Assembly: GCA_900545365.1 (NCBI GenBank)
Contig: UQYL01000003.1
Coordinates: 1-64,000, forward strand
Source of the DNA: an uncultured Dialister sp.
Lineage (GTDB): Bacteria > Bacillota > Negativicutes > Veillonellales > Dialisteraceae
Direction of reading: 5' to 3'
Length of the DNA stretch: 64,000 bases
Translations under genes and position numbers: made by a program
Shown here: positions 7,330 to 14,590 of the stretch, piece after piece
Position numbering within the stretch: the first letter of the stretch is position 1
Layout of the letters: every line of letters starts with the position of its first letter
The notes under the pieces: generated by a model
Databases searched by the model: none
What the model saw: the letters and a program-made list of their open reading frames with translations, nothing else
Told to the model about the DNA's origin: nothing

Positions 7330-7775
7330 TGAAGACCCGCGGCTTTGAAATCGTTTCCGGCTGGGAAGACCGGGCGATCCGTCTGCCTGTGCGGAAAACG
7401 GCAGAGAGCGCCGGCTACGATCTGGAAAGCGGCACTGACGCGGACCTCCTTCCGGGAAAGATCACCGTCCTTCCCACGGGGCTGAAGGCCTACATGGCGG
7501 AAGGGGAATATCTGGCTGTGCACATCCGCTCCAGCATGGGCATCAAACACGGGATCATGCTGGCGAACAGCACGGGGATCATCGACCGGGATTATTACAA
7601 TAATGAAGACAACGAAGGGCATATCCTGATCGCCCTCTACAATGCGTCTGATACAGTCTTCCATGTTGCAAAAGGAGACCGCGTCGCGCAGGGCATATTC
7701 TGCCGCTATTTTACGGCGGACGGCGATCAGGCCGGCGGCGTCCGGAAGGGCGGCGTAGGCAGCACAGGAGCGTAA
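7329..7775 (+). CDS. dut: dUTP diphosphatase (dUTPase)
   Basis: Hydrolyses dUTP to dUMP and pyrophosphate, keeping uracil out of DNA. All five trimeric dUTPase motifs can be found in the 148-residue protein: SAGYDL, RSSMGIKHG, NSTGIIDRDYY (motif 3 with its Asp and Tyr), GDRVAQGIF and the C-terminal GGVGSTGA arm. The ATG overlaps the last base of the pnp stop, and the Nudix gene starts three bases downstream. Confidence 0.93.
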   Translation: MKTRGFEIVSGWEDRAIRLPVRKTAESAGYDLESGTDADLLPGKITVLPTGLKAYMAEGEYLAVHIRSSMGIKHGIMLANSTGIIDRDYYNNEDNEGHILIALYNASDTVFHVAKGDRVAQGIFCRYFTADGDQAGGVRKGGVGSTGA

Positions 7776-7777
7776 TC

Positions 7778-8314
7778 ATGATCGAAAAGGAGAAACTGCT
7801 GGAGCGGAGGGCGGCCTATGAAGGCCGGATGCTCCTTGTCTATTCGGACAGAGTAGAGATCGGCGGGAGAGAAACGACGAGGGAAGTCGTGCTCCACCCC
7901 GGTGCGTGCGCGATTCTCCCCGTGACGGAGAAGAAAGAAATCCTCTTCGTCCGGCAGTACCGGTACGCGGCGGAGGAAACACTGCTGGAGATCCCTGCCG
8001 GGAAAATCGATCCGGGGGAAGCCCCGGACGTCTGCGCGGCGAGAGAGCTGACGGAAGAGACAGGCTTCCGCGCGGAGCGGCTGCGGAAACTGGGCGCCGT
8101 CTTTACGACACCTGGATTCTGCAATGAAAAGATCCATCTGTACCTGGCCGATCGTCTCGTGCCGGCGCATCAGCATCTCGACACGGACGAATTTCTCGAC
8201 GTGGTGAAGATTCCGCTGGACGAAGCCCTGGAAATGATCAGAAACGGGGAGATCAGCGATGCGAAAACGCTGGCGGCTTTTGCCATAGCCGCAGGCCGGC
8301 TGAAAGACCTTTGA
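7778..8314 (+). CDS. Nudix hydrolase, ADP-ribose pyrophosphatase type
   Basis: A 178-residue protein with a canonical Nudix box (GKIDPGEAPDVCAARELTEE, then TGF) preceded by ILFVRQYRYA and LLEIPAG, the layout of ADP-sugar pyrophosphatases of the NudF type that cleave ADP-ribose. It is the last gene of the pnp-dut unit, followed by a terminator. The exact substrate is not determined by sequence. Confidence 0.88.
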   Translation: MIEKEKLLERRAAYEGRMLLVYSDRVEIGGRETTREVVLHPGACAILPVTEKKEILFVRQYRYAAEETLLEIPAGKIDPGEAPDVCAARELTEETGFRAERLRKLGAVFTTPGFCNEKIHLYLADRLVPAHQHLDTDEFLDVVKIPLDEALEMIRNGEISDAKTLAAFAIAAGRLKDL

Positions 8315-8321
8315 TAGAAAG

Positions 8322-8353
8322 ACACTGCATGTTCAGGCATGCGGTGTTTTTTT
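8322..8353 (+). terminator. Terminator of the pnp-dut-nudix unit
   Basis: ACACTGCATG pairs with CATGCGGTGT (with one mismatch) around TTCAGG, then seven T. Confidence 0.75.
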
Positions 8354-8476
8354 ATGCCCTTTGGACAGGCCGGTTCGTTTTGGGCCGGAAAGACGGAGCG
8401 GTCCCGGAGCTGCACAAAAAGGCCGGCAGGGAAGTATCTGGAGAGATCCGGGCGGTTTCGCGTGAAAGAAATTTTC

Positions 8477-8502
8477 GTTATCTGCTAAAGTTATCTGCTA
8501 AA
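8477..8502 (+). repeat. Tandem 13-bp repeat upstream of the nucleoside phosphorylase gene
   Basis: GTTATCTGCTAAA occurs twice head to tail (8477-8489, 8490-8502). The second copy runs into TAAAAT at 8499-8504, a possible -10 box 30 bases upstream of the gene start. It may be a repressor site, or a chance duplication of a promoter element. Confidence 0.5.
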
Positions 8503-8534
8503 ATAGAGAAAAACAGGAAAGGCGGGACGAAGCG

Positions 8535-9845
8535 ATGAATGCGGAACGGCTGATTGAAAAGAAACGGGATGGAAAGATCCTGACGGCGGAGGAACTCTCC
8601 TGGCTGATCGGAGAATATACGGCGGGCCGGGTGCCGGATTATCAGATGGCGGCATGGTGCATGGCCGTTTATTTTCAGGGAATGACTGCCGGCGAAACGG
8701 CGGCGCTTACTTCGGCCATGGCCGCATCCGGCCGGAAGGTGGATCTGTCGTCCATACCGGGGATCAAAGTGGACAAACATTCGACGGGTGGCGTGGGCGA
8801 TACGGTGACCCTCGTGACGGCGCCCATCGCGGCGGCGGCAGGCGTTCCCGTCGCGAAGATGTCAGGGAGGTCTCTCGGCTTCACCGGCGGGACGGTGGAC
8901 AAATTGTCGTCCATTCCGGGATATCGGACAGAAATGAATTTCCCCGATTTTCTTGCGCAGGTGCGGGAACACGGCATTGCCATAATCGGGCAGTCGGCGG
9001 AGCTGTGCCCCGCGGACGCGCTGCTCTATGCGCTCCGCGACGCGACGGGGACAGTGGAGTCGCTCCCGCTGATCGCTTCCTCCATTATGAGCAAGAAGAT
9101 CGCTTCCGGCGCGGATGCGGTCGTGCTGGATGTCAAGTGCGGCCGCGGCGCTTTCATGAAGAGCGAGCAGCAGGCAGGCGCGCTGATGGATGCCATGACC
9201 GAGCTGGGCGAAGCGGCGGGCATGGGTGTGACGGCGCTCCTTACGGATATGAATATTCCTCTCGGTTCGGCCATAGGGAACAGCCTGGAAGTGGATGAGG
9301 CCGCGGAGATCCTGGCGGGAGAGGGCGGCTCAAAGCGGCTGCGGACGCTGGCGCTCACGGTGGCCGGCGCGATGATCCACGCCGGAGGGAAAGCGTCTTC
9401 TCTCGGAGAAGGACGGATGATGGCGGAGCGACTGCTCGAAGACGGGCGGGCCATGGATAAATTCAGGGAATGTATCAAAGCCCAGCACGGGGACTCATCA
9501 TGGATCGGCTGCCGGCCGCTCACGCCGGATACGTGCGCCTGTACGGTGTATGCGGAAAAAGACGGGTATATCGATGACATCGAGCCGGTCGAACTGGCGC
9601 GGACAGTGATGGATATGGGCGGCGGACGGAAGACGAAAGAAGATACGATTGATCTTTTCGTCGGCCTGCGGATGCATCTGGAAGCGGGCGACCCCGTGCG
9701 GAAAGGCGATAAGCTGCTGACGCTGTACGGAAGAGAAGGACTGCCTATGGATGAGCTTGCGGCGCGGGCGGCGGCTGCCGTAGAGATCGGGAGCGTGCGG
9801 CATGTATTCCCGCTGGTGTATCGCGTGTCGGAGAGCCGCGGCTGA
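8535..9845 (+). CDS. pdp: Pyrimidine-nucleoside phosphorylase
   Basis: Phosphorolysis of uridine, thymidine and deoxyuridine to free base and (deoxy)ribose-1-phosphate. The 436-residue protein has the thymidine/pyrimidine phosphorylase signature (KHSTGGVGDTVTLV, then AKMSGRSLGFTGGTVDKL) in the middle domain and the C-terminal PYNP domain. Length and the KHSTGGVGD phosphate site match the low-G+C Gram-positive Pdp group more closely than enterobacterial DeoA. It stands alone with 42 bases to mtaB. Confidence 0.92.
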   Translation: MNAERLIEKKRDGKILTAEELSWLIGEYTAGRVPDYQMAAWCMAVYFQGMTAGETAALTSAMAASGRKVDLSSIPGIKVDKHSTGGVGDTVTLVTAPIAAAAGVPVAKMSGRSLGFTGGTVDKLSSIPGYRTEMNFPDFLAQVREHGIAIIGQSAELCPADALLYALRDATGTVESLPLIASSIMSKKIASGADAVVLDVKCGRGAFMKSEQQAGALMDAMTELGEAAGMGVTALLTDMNIPLGSAIGNSLEVDEAAEILAGEGGSKRLRTLALTVAGAMIHAGGKASSLGEGRMMAERLLEDGRAMDKFRECIKAQHGDSSWIGCRPLTPDTCACTVYAEKDGYIDDIEPVELARTVMDMGGGRKTKEDTIDLFVGLRMHLEAGDPVRKGDKLLTLYGREGLPMDELAARAAAAVEIGSVRHVFPLVYRVSESRG

Positions 9846-9852
9846 GGGGATG

Positions 9853-9880
9853 TTCCCATTTTTTATGAATCTGCTATAAT
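9853..9880 (+). promoter_or_regulatory. Promoter immediately upstream of mtaB
   Basis: A perfect TATAAT at 9875-9880 with a weak -35 (TTCCCA 9853-9858, 16-base spacer). The expected transcription start, about 9887, coincides with the mtaB ATG at 9888. Confidence 0.5.
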
Positions 9881-9887
9881 AAACACC

Positions 9888-11216
9888 ATGGAAAATATAG
9901 TGAAAACCAATGGGAAACGCGTCGCTTTCACGACGCTGGGCTGCAAAGTCAATCAGTATGACAGCGACGCCATGAGAAGCCTTTTCATCCGCAGGGGATA
10001 TACCGCGGCGGAAGGAGAAGAAGCGGACATCTATGTGATCAATACCTGCTCGGTGACGAGCGTAGGAGATAAAAAATCCCGCCAGATGATCCGACGACTC
10101 CGGCGGGAACATCCCGAAGCCGTCATCATCGCGGCAGGCTGCTACGCGCAGGTCGCGCCGGAAGAAATCGCGAAGACCGGCTGCGACGTCATTATCGGGA
10201 ATCAGGATCGGCTCCATGTGGTCGACTACGCCGAAGAAGCTCTGCGGAAGAAAGGCGGACTGATCAATAAGGTGTCCGATATCATGAAAGTCTCGGAATT
10301 TGAAAACCTGACCGTCGATCCGGAAGGCGAAGAGAAGACGAGAGCTTTCATCAAGGTGCAGGAAGGGTGCAACAACTACTGCACGTTCTGCATCATTCCC
10401 TATGCCCGGGGCCGTCTGAAATCGAGAAAAATGGAAGACGCCGTGGCCGAAGCGGCAGTGCTTGCCCGGCACGGCTATAAAGAGATCGTGCTGACAGGCA
10501 TTCATCTCGGAAATTACGGCAAAGACCTGCGGGACGGCACCACGCTGTCCGCTCTGGTCGACGCGCTCCTCGCGGTTCCCGGGCTTGCGCGCATCCGCCT
10601 CGGTTCCATCGAGTCGGTGGAAGTCTCGGACGAACTGATCGGCATCATCCGCAGCGAAGACCGGGTGTGCCGCCATCTGCACCTGCCTCTGCAGTCCGGT
10701 TCGGATGCCGTGCTGCGCCGGATGAACCGGCATTACCGGCTGGAAGAGTTCAAGGCTCTCATCCGCGGGCTGCATGAAAAGATCCCCGGCCTGGCGCTGA
10801 CGACCGACCTGATCGTCGGATTCCCCGGTGAAACGGAAGAACAGTTCGAGGAGACGCTGGAAACGCTGAAAGAACTTCGCTTCTCCGGCATTCATGTATT
10901 TCCCTATTCCCGGCGGACGGGCACGCCGGCGGCGTCCTATCCGGATCAGGTGCCCATGTCCGTCAAGAAAGAACGGGTCCACCGGGTAGAAGAGTTAGAA
11001 AAAGGCATCAGCAGAGAATTCCGCTCCGCTTTCGTGGGGAAGACCGTGAGGGTCCTCGCGGAAGAAGTGAAGGACGGCCTTTATGAGGGCTTATCTGATG
11101 AATATATCCGTGTCTCCATCCGGGGAGACGGGATCAAAAAGGGCCGCGTATACCGAGTGCGGGCGGAAGCCGTCACGGATGACGGCCTGATTGGCACAGC
11201 AGAGGAGGAATTATGA
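9888..11216 (+). CDS. mtaB: tRNA (N6-L-threonylcarbamoyladenosine(37)-C2)-methylthiotransferase MtaB
   Basis: Radical SAM enzyme adding a methylthio group to t6A37 of tRNA. The 442-residue protein shows the N-terminal methylthiotransferase domain with its three cluster cysteines (TLGCKVNQYDS, INTCSVT, AGCYAQ), the radical SAM motif CNNYCTFC and a C-terminal TRAM domain. No ribosome binding site precedes ATG 9888, and a -10 box ends only seven bases before it. The mRNA could be leaderless, or translation could start at GTG 9900, which has a weak GGAAA. The end overlaps the HIT gene. Confidence 0.93.
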   Translation: MENIVKTNGKRVAFTTLGCKVNQYDSDAMRSLFIRRGYTAAEGEEADIYVINTCSVTSVGDKKSRQMIRRLRREHPEAVIIAAGCYAQVAPEEIAKTGCDVIIGNQDRLHVVDYAEEALRKKGGLINKVSDIMKVSEFENLTVDPEGEEKTRAFIKVQEGCNNYCTFCIIPYARGRLKSRKMEDAVAEAAVLARHGYKEIVLTGIHLGNYGKDLRDGTTLSALVDALLAVPGLARIRLGSIESVEVSDELIGIIRSEDRVCRHLHLPLQSGSDAVLRRMNRHYRLEEFKALIRGLHEKIPGLALTTDLIVGFPGETEEQFEETLETLKELRFSGIHVFPYSRRTGTPAASYPDQVPMSVKKERVHRVEELEKGISREFRSAFVGKTVRVLAEEVKDGLYEGLSDEYIRVSIRGDGIKKGRVYRVRAEAVTDDGLIGTAEEEL

Positions 11217-11572
11217 TGGAAGACTGCATTTTCTGCAAAATCATCACCGGGGAGATCCCGAGCAGCAAAGTTTATGAAGACGATCACTGGTTCGCCTTCC
11301 GCGATATTGAGCCGTGCGCTCCGGTGCACGTCCTTCTGATCCCGAAGAAACACGTGAAGAATATCCTCGCCATGGATGAAGCGGCCAACGCGGATTTCAG
11401 CGACTTTTTCCTGGTTGTTAAAAAGATCGCCGAACAGGAAGGACTGACGGAATCGGGATTCCGTCTCGTCGTCAACTGCGGCGAACAAGCGGGGCAGTCC
11501 GTATTCCATTTCCACGCGCACATCATCGGCGGGAAAGAACTCGGCTGGCCGCCCTTCCCGGAAGGAAAATAA
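11213..11572 (+). CDS. HIT family protein (HINT-type purine nucleoside phosphoramidase)
   Basis: A 119-residue histidine-triad protein: CIFCKIITGEIPSSKVYED at the N-terminus and the active-site HFHAHI near residue 100. HINT-type members cleave AMP-linked phosphoramidates; the cellular substrate is not known. The first ATG overlaps the mtaB stop; a second ATG follows directly. The ribosome binding site GAGGAGG lies inside the end of mtaB. Confidence 0.9.
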   Translation: MMEDCIFCKIITGEIPSSKVYEDDHWFAFRDIEPCAPVHVLLIPKKHVKNILAMDEAANADFSDFFLVVKKIAEQEGLTESGFRLVVNCGEQAGQSVFHFHAHIIGGKELGWPPFPEGK

Positions 11573-11604
11573 GCGGTCAGGAAAACGGGCGCGCGGGAAG
11601 CGGC

Positions 11605-11622
11605 GGAGAAAAATATTTCTCC
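11605..11622. other. Inverted repeat between HIT and rpsU
   Basis: GGAGAAA and TTTCTCC around AATA. There is no T-run, so it is a poor terminator; it lies 18 bases upstream of the rpsU promoter. Confidence 0.3.
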
Positions 11623-11639
11623 GGGACGGCTTCTTTCAA

Positions 11640-11668
11640 TTGACAGAGCATGGGTGATACTCTATAAT
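11640..11668 (+). promoter_or_regulatory. Strong promoter of rpsU-yqeY
   Basis: TTGACA at 11640-11645 and TATAAT at 11663-11668 with a 17-base spacer: a consensus housekeeping promoter about 50 bases before rpsU. Confidence 0.85.
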
Positions 11669-11718
11669 TTAATAGTGTGCAACAGCACCCCAGAGTATAC
11701 TTGGAGGGAGGGATAAAG

Positions 11719-11895
11719 ATGTCTGAGATCAAAGTCAAAAAGGGCGAATCTCTCGATAGCGCTCTTCGCAGATTTAAACGTTCCTGCCAAAAAGCCGGGG
11801 TTCTTTCTGAAGTAAGAAAACGCGAACATTACGAAAAGCCCAGTGTAAGACGTAAGCTGAAATCTGAAGCTGCCAGAAAACGCAAATTTAAGTAA
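11719..11895 (+). CDS. rpsU: 30S ribosomal protein S21
   Basis: A 58-residue basic protein matching S21 along its full length: SEIKVKKGESLDSALRRFKR and a basic C-terminus ending RKRKFK. The ATG at 11719 follows GGAGGGAGG. Codon use differs slightly from neighbours, as usual for ribosomal genes. The next gene, yqeY, follows after 19 bases, a common pairing in Firmicutes. Confidence 0.96.
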   Translation: MSEIKVKKGESLDSALRRFKRSCQKAGVLSEVRKREHYEKPSVRRKLKSEAARKRKFK

Positions 11896-11914
11896 TCGAT
11901 CAAGGTGATATGAA

Positions 11915-12364
11915 TTGACGTTAAAGGAACAGCTTCTGGCCGACATGAAAGAGGCCATGAAGGCAAAAGCCGACGGCAAGATCGCTCTGGGAGTGATCCG
12001 GATGGCGCGCGCGCATATCCGCCAGGCTGAAATCGACGCAGGTCATGTCGAGTTTGACGACGCTCAGGTGCTTTCTATCCTGCAGAAGGAGATGAAGCAG
12101 CGCAGAGAGACGCTGGAAGAGATCGCCGGGACAGACCGTCAGGATCTGATCGATGAAACGAAGGCAGAAATGGCCGTATTGCAGAAGTACCTACCGGCTG
12201 AACTTTCTGAGGAAGAGATCAGAAAGGCAGTAAAGGAATCTGTGGAAGCACTGGCGCCGGAGCAGAGAAACATGGGCTCCGCGATGAAAGCTGCCATGGC
12301 CCGGCTGAAAGGCAGAGCCGATGGGAAAGTGATCAACCGCATCGTTCGGGAAATTCTCGGATAA
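11915..12364 (+). CDS. GatB/YqeY domain-containing protein
   Basis: A 149-residue YqeY-family protein, related to the C-terminal tRNA-binding domain of GatB (ADMKEAMKAKADGKIALGVIR, then LPAELSEEEI and MGSAMKAAMARLKGRADG). Start is TTG 11915, supported by AAGGTGAT five bases upstream; no ATG fits better. Possibly involved in tRNA-dependent amidation, but the family's function is not settled. Co-transcribed with rpsU. Confidence 0.88.
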   Translation: MTLKEQLLADMKEAMKAKADGKIALGVIRMARAHIRQAEIDAGHVEFDDAQVLSILQKEMKQRRETLEEIAGTDRQDLIDETKAEMAVLQKYLPAELSEEEIRKAVKESVEALAPEQRNMGSAMKAAMARLKGRADGKVINRIVREILG

Positions 12365-12378
12365 GCGAAACCCGGTGC

Positions 12379-12407
12379 TTGACAGGGCAAGGGTCTTGAT
12401 GTATCCT
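12379..12407 (+). promoter_or_regulatory. Candidate promoter upstream of the glutamine synthetase leader
   Basis: TTGACA 12379-12384 and TATCCT 12402-12407 with a 17-base spacer. Transcripts would run into the hairpin at 12436-12468 before reaching the gene. Confidence 0.4.
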
Positions 12408-12435
12408 TGTGGCATAAGTTGATATTGCGTCAAAG

Positions 12436-12468
12436 ATGACTCATTCCGCCAGGAATGGGTCATTTTTC
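12436..12468 (+). terminator. Intrinsic terminator or attenuator before glutamine synthetase
   Basis: A 12-bp stem (ATGACTCATTCC with GGAATGGGTCAT, one G-U) with a 4-base loop and a T-run. It may end the rpsU-yqeY transcript or attenuate the promoter at 12379. A second TATAAT at 12479-12484, without a good -35 box, lies between hairpin and gene. Confidence 0.75.
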
Positions 12469-12503
12469 TTTGCCGCATTATAATTTCAACAGGAGGATTT
12501 GAA

Positions 12504-14402
12504 ATGTTAAAAGAACTGCTGTATTACATCCCCGCAGGTCAGTATGGAAAAGAAGGCATCCTTTCCCTGCTCGCCCAGCATCCGGAGATCCGTTTCGTAT
12601 CTCTCGTCGGCATCGATCTGGCCGGGAACGACACGGATGAAAAAATTCCGATGCGGATCTTTATGGAAGATTATGATGATTTCTTTGCCGGGAAGGCAGT
12701 CCAGACCGACGGCTCTTCGGTAGTTCTCATGAATATCGCCACGCTGAACGACGCCCGTGTCGACATGGTGGCCGACAGCAGCGTGAACTGGTATGTCGAT
12801 TACAATAACGACAATATTGACGATGAGACGGGACTGCCCGTGGGAACGCTCCGCATTCCCTGCTTCCTTCTGCACAACGGCCGTTTCATTGATTCCCGCT
12901 CCATTCTGAAGGAATCCTGTGATTATGTGGCGTCCGAACTGAAGAAGCTCCTCGTGGAAAAGCCGGTCGCGGGCATGGAATATCTGCCGGCGGAAGATAT
13001 TCAGGACATTGTATTCACCACCGGCACGGAACTTGAATTCTGGGTCAAGACGCCCAGTGAAAAGGAAACGGTGGAACATCTGTCCATTTCCCAGCGCCTC
13101 CAGGAACAGTACTGGCAGAGAATGCGCGGCAATGTGCGCACCGCCATGGAGCAGGCCATCGAAGAGCTGGACGCGAGAGGGCTGAAAGTCGAGATGGGCC
13201 ATAAGGAAGTGGGCGGCATCAAGCCGAAGATCGACGACGAAGGAAATATCATCGACGTCGTGGAACAGTTGGAATGCGACTGGAAATTCAGCCTGAATCC
13301 GCTCCAGGCATGCGATAATGAACTGGAAGCGCGCATCATCATCCGCGAAGTATTCCGTGAAAACGGTCTGGACGTATCCTTCAAGGCGAAGCCGATCATC
13401 GGCGTCGCGGGCAGCGGCGAGCATACCCATGTAGGCATCGCGGCCCGCCTGAAAAACGGCAAGACAATCAATCTCCTCGCGCCGGAAGACATGAAAGCGG
13501 ATTTCCTGTCCACCATCGGCTACGGCTTCATCATGGGCATCCTCAAAAATTACGAAGTGACGAATCCGTTTATTTCCTCTACGACGGATGCCTTCAACCG
13601 TCTGAAACCGGGCTTTGAAGCGCCGGTGTGCATTGTGACGTCTCTCGGCCATACGCCGGAAGTGCCGTCCCGCAACAGAACGATCCTGATCGGCCTGGTC
13701 CGCGATATCGATAACCCCAAAGCGACCCGCTTTGAACTGCGCGCGCCGAATCCCTTTACCAATACGTTCCTCGCTGTATCGCTGCTGTATCTGACCGCGC
13801 TGGACGGTATCCGCTATGCGGTGGATTCCGGAAAAACACCGGAAGAGCTGCTGGCGGAACTCTCCAAGAAGCCCGGGGAAGCGGCGGACTATCTGGAAGC
13901 GGGCCGTGCGTATCGCTGCGAAGAAAACGTATTTGAAGATTTCACCGACGAGGAAAGAGCGGCGGTCTTCGGAAAACCGCCGGCCACCGTCTGGGAGAAC
14001 GTCAAGACGATGCGGGCGTATCCGGAAAAAATGAAAGTCGTCACCGCAGGCGGCAGCCTGAACGAAACGCTCGTCGATTCCTTTGTGGCAAGCATCCTGT
14101 ACCGCTGGAAGAATGAACTTATGGACCGCATCATTCCGGGCACGGAAATGATGGTGAAAGGATTCCGGGAACTGGAAGATGAAGACGCGATCGACAAGAG
14201 ACGCTGGAAAGCAATCAAGGCGAAGCGCATCGAGATCGCTAAAGATACGGAAGACGGCGAATGCATCTGCACCCGCCTGAAAAAAGCGCTGAACGAAGGG
14301 AACTTCGATCTGGCTTCTGATCTGCAGCTGGAAATGATGAAGAAGACGGAAGCGCTGGAAAAAGAATACCGCGTATATGAACTGAATATCCTCGATGATT
14401 GA
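12504..14402 (+). CDS. glnA: Glutamine synthetase, long (~630-residue) form
   Basis: ATP-dependent synthesis of glutamine from glutamate and ammonia. The 632-residue protein has GS catalytic elements: TGTELEFWVKT (metal-binding Glu), the His-containing VAGSGEHTHVGIA loop, and SRNRTILIGLV with the substrate Arg. It is much longer than the 440-470 residues of type I enzymes. The C-terminal ~110 residues (from about 520) are charged and predicted helical or coiled. Similar long forms occur in Clostridia, but I cannot assign the exact subtype. RBS AGGAGG at 12492; a strong terminator follows. Confidence 0.85.
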   Translation: MLKELLYYIPAGQYGKEGILSLLAQHPEIRFVSLVGIDLAGNDTDEKIPMRIFMEDYDDFFAGKAVQTDGSSVVLMNIATLNDARVDMVADSSVNWYVDYNNDNIDDETGLPVGTLRIPCFLLHNGRFIDSRSILKESCDYVASELKKLLVEKPVAGMEYLPAEDIQDIVFTTGTELEFWVKTPSEKETVEHLSISQRLQEQYWQRMRGNVRTAMEQAIEELDARGLKVEMGHKEVGGIKPKIDDEGNIIDVVEQLECDWKFSLNPLQACDNELEARIIIREVFRENGLDVSFKAKPIIGVAGSGEHTHVGIAARLKNGKTINLLAPEDMKADFLSTIGYGFIMGILKNYEVTNPFISSTTDAFNRLKPGFEAPVCIVTSLGHTPEVPSRNRTILIGLVRDIDNPKATRFELRAPNPFTNTFLAVSLLYLTALDGIRYAVDSGKTPEELLAELSKKPGEAADYLEAGRAYRCEENVFEDFTDEERAAVFGKPPATVWENVKTMRAYPEKMKVVTAGGSLNETLVDSFVASILYRWKNELMDRIIPGTEMMVKGFRELEDEDAIDKRRWKAIKAKRIEIAKDTEDGECICTRLKKALNEGNFDLASDLQLEMMKKTEALEKEYRVYELNILDD

Positions 14403-14422
14403 TCGGACAGCATCCGGCAGAG

Positions 14423-14452
14423 AAACGCCGCGCGAAAAGCGCGGCGTTTTTT
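14423..14452 (+). terminator. Terminator after glutamine synthetase
   Basis: AAACGCCGCGC pairs with GCGCGGCGTTT around GAAAA, followed by T. Very stable. Confidence 0.9.
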
Positions 14453-14590
14453 GTGCGGCAGTTTTCAGCAGGCGGCGGATAAAGAGTATCCTCTATGGAT
14501 TGCGGCGGTGTGATAAAATGAAATGTACCGGAATTTTACAGGACGATCATTTGCGCCGCTGATTGTAAGCGGCGTGTACAGAGGTTGCAG

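Noticed and set aside
8311..8538. 75-codon frame overlapping the terminator after the Nudix gene
   Set aside because: It starts before a strong terminator, runs through the promoter region of pdp and has no recognisable protein character.
12406..12430. Possible sigma-54 promoter (TGGCAT with TTGCG) before glutamine synthetase
   Set aside because: The GG-to-GC spacing is 14 bases, not the required 10.
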